DNA of 64,000 nt, from assembly GCF_000800255.1 (NCBI RefSeq), contig NZ_CP009747.1, forward strand, positions 3,906,001 through 3,970,000, in the 5' to 3' direction. The translations under genes and the position numbers were made by a program. This document shows, piece after piece, positions 34,447 through 44,472 of this stretch (position 1 is its first letter; each line of letters starts with the position of its first letter). The notes beneath the pieces were generated by a model, which did not search any database, was not told the origin of the DNA, and saw only the letters and a list, made by a program, of their open reading frames with translations. The stretch comes from Pseudomonas parafulva (GTDB taxonomy: Bacteria > Pseudomonadota > Gammaproteobacteria > Pseudomonadales > Pseudomonadaceae).

Positions 34447-35009
34447 GCGCTCAGCAGCCCCCGTTGGATCAGCAGGTCGCGGGTCAGGTACAGCGCCGCC
34501 AGGGCGCGCCCCTCGCTGAACTGCGGATGGGTGGCCAGGGCCGAGAGTTCGCGCAGGTTGACCTTGTCCACGCGCATTGGCTCGGGCTCGTCGCCCTCCA
34601 GACGTTCCTCGTACAGGTCGCTGGCCAGCACCACCTGGATTTTCTGACTCATGTAGCCAGGCGACAGCGACAGTTCGGTGAGGTGTTCCAACTGACGCGC
34701 ACCGAAACCCGCTTCTTCCTTGAGCTCGCGGTTGGCGGCGGCCAGCACGTCCTCGCCCGGCTCGATCAGGCCCTTGGGCAAGGACAGCTCGTACTCGTCG
34801 GTGCCGCCGCAGTATTCCTCGATCAACAGCGCATGCTCGGCATCGATCAGCGCCACGATCATCACCGCACCATAGCCATTGCCACGACCGACCAGGCGCT
34901 CGTAGGTGCGCTCGTTGCCGTTGGAGAAACGCAACTGCACGGCTTCGACCCGGAACAGACGGCTGCTGGCGACGATCTCGCGACTGAGGACGGTGGGTTT
35001 CTGGCGCAT
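34443..35009 (-). CDS. nudE: ADP compounds hydrolase NudE
   Basis: A 188-residue Nudix hydrolase acting on ADP-ribose, NADH and ApnA type substrates. The Nudix box GLIEPGEDVLAAANRELKEEAG follows GX5EX7REUXEEXGU. AAGGAGC precedes ATG 35009. First of the nudE-cysQ operon and divergent from yrfG across 65 bp, the arrangement seen in many gammaproteobacteria. Confidence 0.94.
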   Translation of the reverse strand: MRQKPTVLSREIVASSRLFRVEAVQLRFSNGNERTYERLVGRGNGYGAVMIVALIDAEHALLIEEYCGGTDEYELSLPKGLIEPGEDVLAAANRELKEEAGFGARQLEHLTELSLSPGYMSQKIQVVLASDLYEERLEGDEPEPMRVDKVNLRELSALATHPQFSEGRALAALYLTRDLLIQRGLLSA

Positions 35010-35074
35010 GGGTGCGGCTCCTTGGCATGAACGGGTTACTATACCGTGGCTTGCCGACCTGACGAGAGTTTCCC

Positions 35075-35737
35075 ATGCCTGTTCTGCCCTGGTCCGCCAT
35101 CGACACCGTCCTGCTGGACATGGACGGCACCCTGCTCGATCTGCACTACGACAATCGCTTCTGGCTCGACCACCTGCCCCAGCGCTATGCCGAGTTGCAC
35201 GGCGTGAGCCGGGCGATGGCCGAACTGGAACTGCGCCCGCTGTTCGAGCAGCATGCGGGCACGCTGAATTGGTATTGCCTGGATTTCTGGAGCCGCGAAT
35301 TGCGCCTGCCGATCCGTGAGCTCAAGCGCGAAATCGCCGACCTGATCGCCCTGCGCCCGGACGCCGACACCTTCCTGGCCGCGCTGCGCCAGGCCGGCAA
35401 GCGCGTGGTGATGATCACCAATGCCCACCGCGACTCGCTGTCGCTCAAGCTCGAACGCATCGAGCTGGCGCCCTACTTCGAGCGGATGATCAGCTCCCAC
35501 GACTACGGCTACCCGAAAGAGAGCCCGCAGTTCTGGGACGCCCTGCGCGCCGACATCGACTTCGAGCCAGCGCGCAGCCTGTTCATCGACGACACCTTGT
35601 CGATCCTGCGCAGCGCAGGCCGGTTCGGCGTCGGCCATCTGCTCGCCGTGCGCCAGCCCGACAGCCGCGCAGCAGAGCGCGATACGCAGGAATTCGCTGC
35701 AGTCGAGGATTATCGGGCGTTGTTGCAGGGCCTGTGA
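35075..35737 (+). CDS. yrfG: GMP/IMP nucleotidase YrfG (HAD family)
   Basis: A 220-residue HAD hydrolase dephosphorylating purine mononucleotides. Motif I is LLDMDGTLLDL (14-24), motif II is VVMITNAHR, the motif III lysine is in YPKESP, and motif IV is SLFIDDTLS. The cap domain is the small helical type 1. A GAGAG-like ribosome site precedes ATG 35075. Confidence 0.92.
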   Translation: MPVLPWSAIDTVLLDMDGTLLDLHYDNRFWLDHLPQRYAELHGVSRAMAELELRPLFEQHAGTLNWYCLDFWSRELRLPIRELKREIADLIALRPDADTFLAALRQAGKRVVMITNAHRDSLSLKLERIELAPYFERMISSHDYGYPKESPQFWDALRADIDFEPARSLFIDDTLSILRSAGRFGVGHLLAVRQPDSRAAERDTQEFAAVEDYRALLQGL

Positions 35738-35743
35738 CGGACG

Positions 35744-35765
35744 CTTCGCGGGCGACCCCGCGAAG
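35744..35765. terminator. Hairpin between convergent yrfG and the LysM gene
   Basis: The 9-bp stem CTTCGCGGG (35744-35752) and CCCGCGAAG (35757-35765) has a 4-nt loop. There is no clear T-run. The TTCGCGGG core resembles P. putida REP units. Confidence 0.55.
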
Positions 35766-35780
35766 ACCACCGCGCGCGGC

Positions 35781-36221
35781 TCAGTCGGGAATGCGCAGCA
35801 CCTGCCCTGGATAGATCTTGTTCGGGTCCGACAGCATCGGCTTGTTGGCCTCGAAGATCTTCTGGTACTTGTTGCCGTCGCCATACACCCGCTTGGAGAT
35901 GGCACTGAGCGTATCGCCCTTCTCCACCGTGACGAACCGCGCCGCCTTGTCGGCCGCACCGCTGACGGTGATCTGGTCCTCCACCGAGGCCACACCTTCG
36001 ATGTTGCCCGCGGCCAGGATGATCTTCTCCTTCTCTTCCTGGCTCGCCACTTCGCCCTTGAGAATGACTTTGTCGCCCTCGACCGAGGCCGTGATGTTCG
36101 GATTGCCCAGCCCCACGTTTTGCACGTGCTTCTTCAACTGTTCCTCGGCATTGGCATTGCCAGGGGTCAGCAGATCGATCAACTTCTCGCCGGCTTCCTT
36201 CACGAAACTGAACAGGCTCAT
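35781..36221 (-). CDS. ygaU: BON and LysM domain protein (Kbp/YgaU)
   Basis: A 146-residue protein. The N-terminal BON domain (about 20-90, with GNPNITASVEGDKVILKGEV) is followed by a C-terminal LysM (95-146, VTVEKGDTLSAISKRVYGDGNKYQKIFEAN). There is no signal peptide. It matches E. coli Kbp/YgaU, a cytoplasmic potassium-binding protein induced by osmotic stress. AAGGAGC precedes ATG 36221. Stands alone. Confidence 0.92.
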   Translation of the reverse strand: MSLFSFVKEAGEKLIDLLTPGNANAEEQLKKHVQNVGLGNPNITASVEGDKVILKGEVASQEEKEKIILAAGNIEGVASVEDQITVSGAADKAARFVTVEKGDTLSAISKRVYGDGNKYQKIFEANKPMLSDPNKIYPGQVLRIPD

Positions 36222-36399
36222 GACGTGCTCCTTATGTAGATGAGTGCTCGGAACGGTTCAGTCTAGGCGAGGAATTCCCTGGGCGCCTGCTGCGACCAAT
36301 CGACGCGGCCTATCACGGTATAGAACCTAACGATTAGACGCCGCACAGCCACTGGCACTAGGCTTGTATGCGTATACCAGCCGCCGGTGATCCGTCCCG

Positions 36400-37230
36400 A
36401 TGAACAGCAAGCCTCCGGTCTGCGCGGCCTCAACACCCCTGTCCCTGCCCGCCGCCAGCAACACCTACGATTATGTCCAGTTGTCCGACCAGACGGGCGA
36501 GCGTACGCCGCTGGCCGAAGAAGTCGCCCTGGCCATCGTCTACAACGGCCTGAACCAGGCGGTGATGCTGGTCAGCCCGACCGACCTGGAAGACTTCGCC
36601 GTCGGCTTCAGCATCGGCAGCGGCATCGTCGCCAACCTGGAAGACATCTACGACGTCAAGCTGTCCGGTAGCGGCTCGGCGTTGTACGCCGATGTCGAAA
36701 TCTCCAGCCGCGCGTTCTGGAACCTCAAGGACCAGCGCCGCCAGTTGGCCGGTACCAGCGGTTGCGGCCTGTGTGGCGTCGAAGCCCTGGAGCAGGCCTT
36801 GCCAGCGCTGCAACGCCTGCCCGGCGCGCCGCTGCCGCCGGTGCAGTGGCTGGACGATCTGCGCCGACGCATCGACGCCTTCCAGCCGCTCGGCCAGCAC
36901 TGTGGCGCGGTGCATGCCGCGCTGTTCATGGACCGCAACGGTGAACTGCTGCTGGGCCGTGAAGACATCGGTCGACACAACGCCCTGGACAAGCTGATCG
37001 GCGCCCTGCTGCGCCAGCGCATCGACACCCAGGGCGGCCTGGCCATCGTCACCAGCCGCTGCAGCCTGGAATTGATCCAGAAAGTCCTGCGCGCCGGCAT
37101 CCAGACCCTGGTCAGTCTTTCTGCGCCCACAGGCCTTGCCCTGCAGTGGGCGCGCCAGCACAACCTCAACCTCATCCATCTGCCCAAACACAGCGCACCG
37201 CGGGTGTTCAGCCCCGCGGCGGAGTCGTAA
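36400..37230 (+). CDS. fdhD: Formate dehydrogenase accessory sulfurtransferase FdhD
   Basis: A 276-residue protein that transfers sulfur from IscS to the bis-MGD molybdenum cofactor of formate dehydrogenases. The CxxC motif is in TSGCGLCGVE (C122, C125), DLEDFAVGFSIGSGI and REDIGRHNALDKLIG are conserved. A weak ribosome site precedes ATG 36400. The molybdopterin oxidoreductase gene begins 4 bp after its stop, so the pair is an operon. Confidence 0.95.
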   Translation: MNSKPPVCAASTPLSLPAASNTYDYVQLSDQTGERTPLAEEVALAIVYNGLNQAVMLVSPTDLEDFAVGFSIGSGIVANLEDIYDVKLSGSGSALYADVEISSRAFWNLKDQRRQLAGTSGCGLCGVEALEQALPALQRLPGAPLPPVQWLDDLRRRIDAFQPLGQHCGAVHAALFMDRNGELLLGREDIGRHNALDKLIGALLRQRIDTQGGLAIVTSRCSLELIQKVLRAGIQTLVSLSAPTGLALQWARQHNLNLIHLPKHSAPRVFSPAAES

Positions 37231-37234
37231 AGCC

Positions 37235-39589
37235 GTGACCTCCTACGAGAAAGTTCCAGACAACGCCCCTGCTTCCAGCCCTCGCTACAAGCCCTACCAC
37301 GGCGCCGCCGGTGGTTGGGGCGCGTTGCGCAGCGTGGCCAAGGCCTGGGTCGGCAGCGACAACGCGCTGAAGAACATTCGCGCCCTGCTCAAGACCAACC
37401 AGCATGGCGGCTTCGACTGCCCCGGCTGCGCTTGGGGCGATTCGCCGGAAAGCGGCATGGTCAAGTTTTGCGAGAACGGCGCCAAGGCGGTCAACTGGGA
37501 AGCCACCAAGCGCCGCGTGGACGCCGCCTTCTTCGCCCGCTACAGCGTCAGCGCACTGCTCGAGCAGAGCGACTACTGGCTGGAGTACCAGGGCCGACTG
37601 ACCGAGCCGATGGTCTACGAGCCGGCCAGCGACCGTTACCGGCCAATCGACTGGGACGCCGCCTTCGCGCTGATCGCCGAACACCTCAAGGCGCTGGAAT
37701 CGCCGGATCAGGCCGAGTTCTACACCTCCGGGCGCGCCAGCAACGAGGCCGCCTACCTGTACCAATTGTTCGTGCGCGCCTACGGCACCAACAACTTCCC
37801 CGACTGCTCGAACATGTGCCATGAGGCCAGCGGCGTGGCCTTGGGCCAGAGCGTCGGCGTGGGCAAGGGCACCGTCACCTACGACGATTTCGAGCATGCC
37901 GACGCGATTTTCGTGCTCGGCCAGAACCCCGGCACCAACCACCCGCGCATGCTCGATCCGCTGCGTGATGCGGTCAAGCGCGGCGCCCAGGTGGTCTGCG
38001 TCAACCCGCTCAAGGAGCGTGGCCTGGAGCGCTTCCAGCACCCGCAGCACCCGCTGGAAATGCTGCTCAACAGCGACCGCCCGACCAACACCGCGTTCTT
38101 CCGCCCGGCCCTGGGTGGTGACATGGCGCTGCTGCGTGGCATGGCCAAGTTCCTCCTGCAATGGGAACGCGAGGCCCAGGCCAAGGGCGAGCCAGCGATC
38201 TTCGACCACGCCTTCATCGCCGAGCATGGCCAGGGCGTGGACGAGTACCTGGCCGTGGTCGAGGCCACGCCGTGGGCGCAGATCGTCGAGCAGTCGGGCC
38301 TGACGCTTGACGATATCGAGCTGTCAGCGCGTATGTACTGCAAGGGCAAGCGCGTGATCATGTGCTGGGCCATGGGTATCACCCAGCACCGCCACTCGGT
38401 GCCGACCATCCAGGAAATCGTCAACCTGATGCTGCTGCGCGGCAACATCGGCAAGCCTGGCGCTGGCCTGTGCCCGGTGCGTGGCCACAGCAACGTGCAG
38501 GGCGACCGCACCATGGGCATCAACGAGCGGCCACCGGTGGCCCTGCTCGATGCCATCGAGCGGCGCTTCAACTTCCCGGTCCCGCGCAGCAACGGCCACA
38601 ACACGGTCGAGGCGATCCACGCCATGCTCGAAGGTCGGGCCAAGGTGTTCATCGGCCTGGGCGGCAACTTCGCCCAGGCGACGCCCGACACCGAGCGCAC
38701 CGCCCAGGCGCTGCGCAACTGCGCACTGACCGTGCACATCAGCACCAAGCTCAACCGCAGCCACCTGATCCACGGCCAGCAGGCGCTGATCCTGCCATGC
38801 CTGGGGCGCACCGACATCGACATGCAAGGCGAAGGCCCACAAGCGGTGACGGTGGAAGACTCGTTCAGCATGGTTCACCCCTCCAACGGCCAGTTGCGCC
38901 CTCTGTCGCGGCAGATGCGTTCCGAGCCTGCGGTGATCGCCGGCATCGCCGCTGCCACGCTGGGCAGCTATCCGGTGGACTGGAACTGGATGGTGGCCGA
39001 CTACGACCGCATCCGCGACCTGATCGCCGACACCATTCCCGGCTTCACCGATTTCAACCAGCGCCTGCACCAGCCGGGTGGTTTCTACCTGGGCAACAGC
39101 GCCGGCGAACGGCAGTGGAAGACCACCACCGGACGCGCCAACTTCAGGGCCAACCTGCTGCCGGACAGCCTGCTCGACGAGCGCGTACGCGCCAGCGGCC
39201 AACTGCCGGACCTGATCCTGCAATCGATGCGCTCGCACGATCAGTACAACACCACCATCTATGGCCTGGACGACCGTTATCGCGGCGTGCGCGGCCAGCG
39301 CGAGGTGCTGTTCGCCAACGAGGCCGACATCATCCGCCTGGGCTTCAAACCGGGGCAGAAGGTCGACATCGTGTCGCTGTGGGGCGATGAGCACGTGCGC
39401 CGTGTGCACGGTTTCACCCTGCTGGCCTTCGATATTCCGGCAGGCCAGGCGGCGGCTTACTACCCTGAGGTGAACCCGCTGGTGCCGCTGGAGAGCATCG
39501 GCGACGGCAGCCACACGCCGACGTCGAAGTTCATCGCCATCCGGCTGGAAGCCGCACGCGAAAACGGCCAGATCATTCGCGTGGCCTGA
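37235..39589 (+). CDS. YdeP-like molybdopterin oxidoreductase, formate dehydrogenase alpha-like
   Basis: A 784-residue enzyme of the DMSO reductase superfamily, FdhF/YdeP branch (TIGR01701-like). GFDCPGCAWGDSP and KFCENGAK near the N-terminus may hold a cluster. Bis-MGD binding segments include FYTSGRASNEAAYLYQLFVRAYGTNNFPDCSNMCHEASG, FVLGQNPGTNHPRML and GNIGKPGAGLCPVRGHSNVQGDRTMG. The start is GTG 37235, with GGAG ten bases upstream, spanning the fdhD stop. No twin-arginine signal, so cytoplasmic. No electron-transfer subunit is encoded nearby. Fdh-like activity is inferred; in enterobacteria YdeP is linked to acid resistance with unknown chemistry. Confidence 0.85.
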   Translation: MTSYEKVPDNAPASSPRYKPYHGAAGGWGALRSVAKAWVGSDNALKNIRALLKTNQHGGFDCPGCAWGDSPESGMVKFCENGAKAVNWEATKRRVDAAFFARYSVSALLEQSDYWLEYQGRLTEPMVYEPASDRYRPIDWDAAFALIAEHLKALESPDQAEFYTSGRASNEAAYLYQLFVRAYGTNNFPDCSNMCHEASGVALGQSVGVGKGTVTYDDFEHADAIFVLGQNPGTNHPRMLDPLRDAVKRGAQVVCVNPLKERGLERFQHPQHPLEMLLNSDRPTNTAFFRPALGGDMALLRGMAKFLLQWEREAQAKGEPAIFDHAFIAEHGQGVDEYLAVVEATPWAQIVEQSGLTLDDIELSARMYCKGKRVIMCWAMGITQHRHSVPTIQEIVNLMLLRGNIGKPGAGLCPVRGHSNVQGDRTMGINERPPVALLDAIERRFNFPVPRSNGHNTVEAIHAMLEGRAKVFIGLGGNFAQATPDTERTAQALRNCALTVHISTKLNRSHLIHGQQALILPCLGRTDIDMQGEGPQAVTVEDSFSMVHPSNGQLRPLSRQMRSEPAVIAGIAAATLGSYPVDWNWMVADYDRIRDLIADTIPGFTDFNQRLHQPGGFYLGNSAGERQWKTTTGRANFRANLLPDSLLDERVRASGQLPDLILQSMRSHDQYNTTIYGLDDRYRGVRGQREVLFANEADIIRLGFKPGQKVDIVSLWGDEHVRRVHGFTLLAFDIPAGQAAAYYPEVNPLVPLESIGDGSHTPTSKFIAIRLEAARENGQIIRVA

Positions 39590-39606
39590 CCTGCGCGCTA
39601 TCGACT

Positions 39607-39640
39607 GCGGCCGCGCTGTCCTCATGGATCGCGCGGCCGC
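39607..39640. terminator. Hairpin after the molybdopterin oxidoreductase
   Basis: The perfect 10-bp stem GCGGCCGCGC (39607-39616) and GCGCGGCCGC (39631-39640) is followed by GTCGTTTC. It lies between the stops of two convergent genes. Confidence 0.65.
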
Positions 39641-39646
39641 GTCGTT

Positions 39647-40894
39647 TCAGAAGCGATTCAGCCGATAGGCTGCCATTTCCGGGCCAGCGGCTTCATCGGC
39701 CAGACGGCCCACCCACTCGGCCGTCAGCGCGGCCTGGGTCAGGCCCAGGTGCTGGTGCCCGAAAGCCAGCAACACGCGGCCCGCGCATGCTCGGTCGATC
39801 ACCGGCAGCGAATCGGGCAGCGAGGGCCGCATGCCCATCCACGGAGTCGCCCCTTCGGCAGACAACTCACGCTGGAACAGGCCTTGGCTCAACCGATGCA
39901 GTTGCCAGGCGCGCGGCAGGTTGGGCGGCGCCTGCAATCCGGCGAATTCCACCGTGCCCGCGAGCCGCAGCCCGCCCTCCATGGGCGTCATGATGAAGCG
40001 GCGCTCCCAGGACGTGACCGCCACGGGCAAGCGCTGCCGCTCGTTCGGCAACATCAGGTGATAACCGCGTTCGGTGTCCAACGGCACCCGCTGGCCGGTC
40101 AATGCCTGCGTCAGGTGGGCCGAATGGGCACCGCAGCAGATCAGTACCTGTCGGGCCGCAATCCTGCCGTGGTCGCCGCTCAACTGGACCTGCTCGGCGT
40201 GCACCTGTCCACCTTGGACCTCGGCCTGGACGAAGCGCACGCCGTGGGCCAGGGCCGCGTCGAACAGCGCACGGAGCAGCCGGTACGGATCGACGAAATG
40301 TCCGGTGTTCGGGAAGAACAAGCCACCGAGCAGCCTGTCGCTCAACTGCGGCGCCGTCTCGTGCAAGCGCTCGGCCGACCACAGGTCCACCGGCACGCCC
40401 TGCGCCTGCATGCGCGTGCGCAGGGCGACCAGGGGTTGCAGCGACTCGGGCCGCTCGTACACCAGCAACGAGCCATCGCCCTGGAACAGCTCGCCCTGCC
40501 CGATCGAGGCCAGCAATCGCTGCCACGCCGACAGACTGCCTTCGTTGAGCCGACGCAGGCCGGCCACCGTGCGCTGGTAGGGTGCCGGACGCAGGTTGAG
40601 CAACAGCCGGGCGAACCACGGCAGCGCCTTGGGCAGGTATTTCCAGTCCAGGCGCAGCGGGCCCATCGGGTCCAGCAGCATGCCCGGCAGGCGCTTGCAG
40701 ATCGACCAGTCGGCGATGGGAAACACCTGCTCGCTGGCCAGGTGCCCGGCGTTGCCATACGAGGCCCCCATGCCCGGTGGCTGACGGTCGATCAACATCA
40801 CCCGGCGACCCTGGCGGGCCAGTTGCAGGGCGCAGGCGACCCCGACGATGCCTGCCCCCACCACCGCGATATCGGTATCCAGCGGCTGATCCAT
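39647..40894 (-). CDS. FAD-dependent D-amino-acid/cis-4-hydroxy-D-proline oxidase
   Basis: A 415-residue DadA-like flavoprotein. The FAD Rossmann motif AVVGAGIVGVACALQLA is near the N-terminus, GASYGNAGHLA follows, and the C-terminal FAD contact is RPSLPDSLPVIDRA with LAFGHQHLGLTQAA. In this cluster it should oxidise cis-4-hydroxy-D-proline to 1-pyrroline-4-hydroxy-2-carboxylate, the second step of hydroxyproline breakdown. The start is ATG 40894, 2 bp after the stop of the dehydrogenase gene; an in-frame extension overlaps that gene. The single-chain form differs from the multi-subunit hydroxyproline dehydrogenases of some pseudomonads. Confidence 0.85.
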   Translation of the reverse strand: MDQPLDTDIAVVGAGIVGVACALQLARQGRRVMLIDRQPPGMGASYGNAGHLASEQVFPIADWSICKRLPGMLLDPMGPLRLDWKYLPKALPWFARLLLNLRPAPYQRTVAGLRRLNEGSLSAWQRLLASIGQGELFQGDGSLLVYERPESLQPLVALRTRMQAQGVPVDLWSAERLHETAPQLSDRLLGGLFFPNTGHFVDPYRLLRALFDAALAHGVRFVQAEVQGGQVHAEQVQLSGDHGRIAARQVLICCGAHSAHLTQALTGQRVPLDTERGYHLMLPNERQRLPVAVTSWERRFIMTPMEGGLRLAGTVEFAGLQAPPNLPRAWQLHRLSQGLFQRELSAEGATPWMGMRPSLPDSLPVIDRACAGRVLLAFGHQHLGLTQAALTAEWVGRLADEAAGPEMAAYRLNRF

Positions 40895-40896
40895 GC

Positions 40897-42474
40897 TCAC
40901 GCTTCCCGTCTGCCGTCGAGCAAGCGCCTCAGCCTCAGTGGATTGCCCTGCTGCAACGCCTGGGGGAGCAAGGCATCGGGCACATCCTGATAGCACACCG
41001 GCCGCAGGAAGCGCAGGATCGCGGCGCTGCCCACCGAGCTGGTGCGGGCATCGGAGGTGGCCGGGAACGGCCCGCCATGGACCATGGCATCGCAGACTTC
41101 CACGCCGGTCGGCCAGCCGTTGACCAGAATCCGCCCGGCCTTGCGCTCCAGCACCGGCAACAGGAGGCGGGCGCTGTCGATATCGGCCGCGTCCAGATGC
41201 AGCGTGGCGGTCAACTGCCCTTCCAGCCGCTCGGCCACTTGATGCACTTGCCGATCGTCACGGCACACCACCAGCAACGACGCCGCGCCGAATACCTCGT
41301 GCGCGAGCCCAGGGTCGGCCAGAAACGCGTCGGCCTGGGTGACGTACAGCTGGGCCTGGCCCTGATTCGGCCCTTGCCCGGCCAGCCCACTGGCGACGGC
41401 CTGCACCTGGGGATGGGCGCGCAACCGGCCGACGCCGGTCTCATAGGCCTGATGGATAGCCGGGGTCAGCATGGTCTGCGCTGCGACTTGACGCAATTGC
41501 GCACTGGCCGCGTCGATGAAGCGCTGCACGTCGGGGCCTTGGCGGGCGATGACCAGGCCGGGGTTGGTGCAAAACTGTCCGGCGCCTTGGGTCACGGAGG
41601 CGACGAAACCCTGTGCCAGCGCGTCGGTCCGTGCGCCTAATGCCGCTTCGAACAGGAACACCGGATTGATCGAACTCATCTCGGCGTACACCGGGATAGG
41701 CTCCGAACGCGCCTGGGCCGCCCGGCACAGGGCGATGCCCGCGGTGCGCGAGCCGGTGAAACCGACCGCCTTGATGCGCGGGTCGCTGACCAGCGCGATG
41801 CCCACCTCATGCCCCGCGCCATAGAGCAGCGAAAAGGTGCCCTCCGGCAGCCCGCAATCGCTCACCGCCTGCGCCAGCGCACGGCCCACCAGCTCGCTGG
41901 TACCTGGATGGGCGCCGTGGGCCTTGACCACCACCGGGCACCCGGCAGCCAAGGCCGAGGCGGTGTCGCCACCGGCGACCGAGAAGGCCAGGGGGAAGTT
42001 GCTGGCGCCGAACACTGCCACCGGACCGAGTGCCACCTGGCGCTGGCGCAGGTCCGGACGCGGCAATGGTTGGCGCTCGGGCAGCGCCGGATCGATCCGC
42101 ACGTCCAGCCATTCGCCGGCGCGTACCACGCGGGCGAACAGGCGCAGTTGCTGGCAGGTGCGCCCGCGCTCGCCCTGGATGCGCGCCTTGGGCAGGCCGG
42201 TTTCGGCGACGGCGCGTTCGACCAGCGCATCGCCCAGCGCTTCGAGGCCATTGGCGATGGCGTCGAGAAACAGCGCCCGTTGCTCGAGCGTGGTTGCCCG
42301 ATAGGTGTCGAACGCAGCCTCGGCCAGCGCGCAGGCCTGGGCCACCTGCTCGCGGCTGGCGCCGGGATAGGCCGGCTCCAGAGGCTGGGCCGTGGCTGGG
42401 TTGATGGCGTGAACGGCAGCGCCGACGCCGGGTGTCGAGGTCTGGCCGAGCAGCAGGTTACCGGTGAGCCTCAT
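40897..42474 (-). CDS. 2,5-dioxovalerate (2-oxoglutarate semialdehyde) dehydrogenase
   Basis: A 525-residue aldehyde dehydrogenase oxidising 2-oxoglutarate semialdehyde to 2-oxoglutarate, the last step of hydroxyproline catabolism. The catalytic cysteine is in [12 protein letters not shown] (about 317), the general base glutamate lies in [12 protein letters not shown], and the nucleotide site includes [32 protein letters not shown] and [10 protein letters not shown]. Its closeness to type III KGSA dehydrogenases explains the length of about 525. AGGAG precedes ATG 42474. Confidence 0.92.
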   Translation of the reverse strand: MRLTGNLLLGQTSTPGVGAAVHAINPATAQPLEPAYPGASREQVAQACALAEAAFDTYRATTLEQRALFLDAIANGLEALGDALVERAVAETGLPKARIQGERGRTCQQLRLFARVVRAGEWLDVRIDPALPERQPLPRPDLRQRQVALGPVAVFGASNFPLAFSVAGGDTASALAAGCPVVVKAHGAHPGTSELVGRALAQAVSDCGLPEGTFSLLYGAGHEVGIALVSDPRIKAVGFTGSRTAGIALCRAAQARSEPIPVYAEMSSINPVFLFEAALGARTDALAQGFVASVTQGAGQFCTNPGLVIARQGPDVQRFIDAASAQLRQVAAQTMLTPAIHQAYETGVGRLRAHPQVQAVASGLAGQGPNQGQAQLYVTQADAFLADPGLAHEVFGAASLLVVCRDDRQVHQVAERLEGQLTATLHLDAADIDSARLLLPVLERKAGRILVNGWPTGVEVCDAMVHGGPFPATSDARTSSVGSAAILRFLRPVCYQDVPDALLPQALQQGNPLRLRRLLDGRREA

Positions 42475-42533
42475 GGCGTCTCCTGGGCATTCGATGAAGG
42501 GGAAAACGGGCTGCGAGGCAGCCCAGGGCGGGC

Positions 42534-43481
42534 TCAGGCGAGGTTCTGCTCGGCCGACCAGTTGGCGTACCAGGTGCGGAACAGCGCGTACTGCTGTTCG
42601 GCGTAGTGACGCTGGGCGACGCTCAGTTCATCGCTTTCGTTGAAGTGCAGGCTGTACTCGCGGTCGCCGTTGAGCACCATCAGGTGCTTGTAATACAGCA
42701 CCAGGTCGCAGCCTTCGTCGAACGACGAGAGCACGGCCAACGCCGACTCCAGCTCACGGGCCTGGCGACGGGCACGGGCGTCGCCCTTGGCGGCTGCACG
42801 GCTGAGACTGACCAACTGCAGCACCTCGCGTGGCAAGGCATTGCCGATACCGGTGATGGCACCCGTGGCGTTGCAGTTGACGAAGCCATGCACCACCTGG
42901 GTGTCGACACCGACCATCAGCGTCACCTGGTCATCCTGGGACGTGATGTGTTCGGCGGCATAACGCAGGTCGGCACCGCCGCCGAACTCCTTGAAGCCGA
43001 TCAGGTTGGGGAACGCGCGGCGCAGGTCGAAGAACAGCTCGGCGCGGGTGGCGAAGCCGTAGTAAGGACTGTTGTAGATCACCGCCGGCAGCGCCGGTGC
43101 GGCCGCCAGAATGGCCGAGAAGTGATGTTTCTGGGCGGTCGGCGAGGCGCCGCGGCTCAGCACCCGGGGAATGACCATCAGGCCAGCGGCGCCGACCTTC
43201 GCCGCGTGGGCAGCATGGGAAACCGCCTCGCGGGTGTTCACCGCGCCGGTGCCGACGATGGTGGGAATACCCGCGGCCACCAGACGCGCCACCCCTTCCT
43301 GGCGTTCGGCTTCGGTCAGCAGCGGCCAGTCGCCCATGGAGCCGCAGTAGACCACGGCGCTCATGCCCGCCTCGATCAGCGCCTGGCCCTTGCGCACCAG
43401 GGCGTCGAAGTCGGGAGTACGGTCGGCAGTGCAGGGGGTCATCAGCGCGGGCATGGTGCCGCTGAAAATGTTGTCGGTCAT
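42534..43481 (-). CDS. lhpC: 1-pyrroline-4-hydroxy-2-carboxylate deaminase (DapA/NanA family)
   Basis: A 315-residue TIM-barrel Schiff-base enzyme converting pyrroline-4-hydroxy-2-carboxylate to 2-oxoglutarate semialdehyde and ammonia. The Schiff-base lysine is in [11 protein letters not shown], the conserved tyrosine in VIYNSPYYG. It lacks features that would suggest lysine biosynthesis, and its neighbours fix the pathway. AGGAG precedes ATG 43481. Middle of the five-gene minus-strand operon. Confidence 0.9.
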   Translation of the reverse strand: MTDNIFSGTMPALMTPCTADRTPDFDALVRKGQALIEAGMSAVVYCGSMGDWPLLTEAERQEGVARLVAAGIPTIVGTGAVNTREAVSHAAHAAKVGAAGLMVIPRVLSRGASPTAQKHHFSAILAAAPALPAVIYNSPYYGFATRAELFFDLRRAFPNLIGFKEFGGGADLRYAAEHITSQDDQVTLMVGVDTQVVHGFVNCNATGAITGIGNALPREVLQLVSLSRAAAKGDARARRQARELESALAVLSSFDEGCDLVLYYKHLMVLNGDREYSLHFNESDELSVAQRHYAEQQYALFRTWYANWSAEQNLA

Positions 43482-43524
43482 TGTGATTGCTCCTGAGGCT
43501 GTTCAGTGGAAGAAGGAACCGGGG

Positions 43525-44451
43525 TCAGATGCCCCAGGCGAACGGTTCGTGCTCGTCGATCAGCAGGGTGCTGTCGGCGGTGAGGTAGGCGCGGCCGGTG
43601 ATGAACGGGCGAATACCCTCGCCATGCGGCTCGTAGCGGCCGTGGAACTGGCTGCCGGTGATGCTGGCCTGGGTCCAGACCTGGCCGGGCTGCAGCTTGC
43701 CGTCCGCCGCCAGGCAGGCCAGCTTGGCGCTGGTGCCGGTGCCGCAGGGCGAGCGGTCGTAGGCCTTGCCGGGGCACATCACGAAGTTGCGGCTGTCGGC
43801 ATGGGGGTCGTCGGCGAACAGCTCGACATGGTCGATGGGCGCGCCCTGCTCGCCGGTGATGCCCTGCGCCTGCAGCGCTTCGAGCATCGTCCAGGTGTAG
43901 GCGGTCAACGCCTCGCGGTTGTCCAGTTCCAGACGCTGACCATGCTCGGAAACCAGGAAGAACCAGTTGCCGCCCCAGGCGACGTCGCCGTGCACCACGC
44001 CATGCCCCGGCACCGTCACCGCCACCTGGCGGCGATAACGGTAGGACGGCACGTTGCCGACGGTGATGGCACCGTCCTCGTGCAAGGTGGCGCTGACCTG
44101 GCCGACCGGCGTGTCGATCCTGTGCAGACCTGTGCCAATCAGGCCCAGGTACTGCAACGAGGCGATCAGGCCGATGGTGCCGTGGCCGCACATGTTCAGG
44201 TAGCCGGTGTTGTTGAAGAAGATCACCCCGCAGGTGGCGTCAGGCGATACCGGCGGGCAGTACAGCGCGCCGACCAGCACGTCGTTGCCGCGCGGTTCGA
44301 GCAGGCAGGCGCGGCGCCAGTGATCGTGCCGTTCGCGCAACTCGTCGCGCTGCTCGGCCAGGCTGCGCCCGTGCAAGGCGGGAAAGCCTTGCATGACCAG
44401 GCGGGTCGGTTCGCCGCCGGTGTGGGAATCGATGACGTGGAGTCGTTTCAT
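43525..44451 (-). CDS. lhpA: 4-hydroxyproline 2-epimerase
   Basis: A 308-residue proline-racemase-family enzyme that interconverts trans-4-hydroxy-L-proline and cis-4-hydroxy-D-proline. The two catalytic cysteines are present: C88 in NMCGHGTIG and the second in [12 protein letters not shown] (about 236), which identifies an epimerase rather than the dehydratase variant with Thr. [14 protein letters not shown] is the N-terminal signature. ATG 44451 is preferred over the upstream TTG 44457. First enzyme of the pathway. Confidence 0.95.
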   Translation of the reverse strand: MKRLHVIDSHTGGEPTRLVMQGFPALHGRSLAEQRDELRERHDHWRRACLLEPRGNDVLVGALYCPPVSPDATCGVIFFNNTGYLNMCGHGTIGLIASLQYLGLIGTGLHRIDTPVGQVSATLHEDGAITVGNVPSYRYRRQVAVTVPGHGVVHGDVAWGGNWFFLVSEHGQRLELDNREALTAYTWTMLEALQAQGITGEQGAPIDHVELFADDPHADSRNFVMCPGKAYDRSPCGTGTSAKLACLAADGKLQPGQVWTQASITGSQFHGRYEPHGEGIRPFITGRAYLTADSTLLIDEHEPFAWGI

Positions 44452-44472
44452 GGGCAAGGTCCGTGGCGAAGG

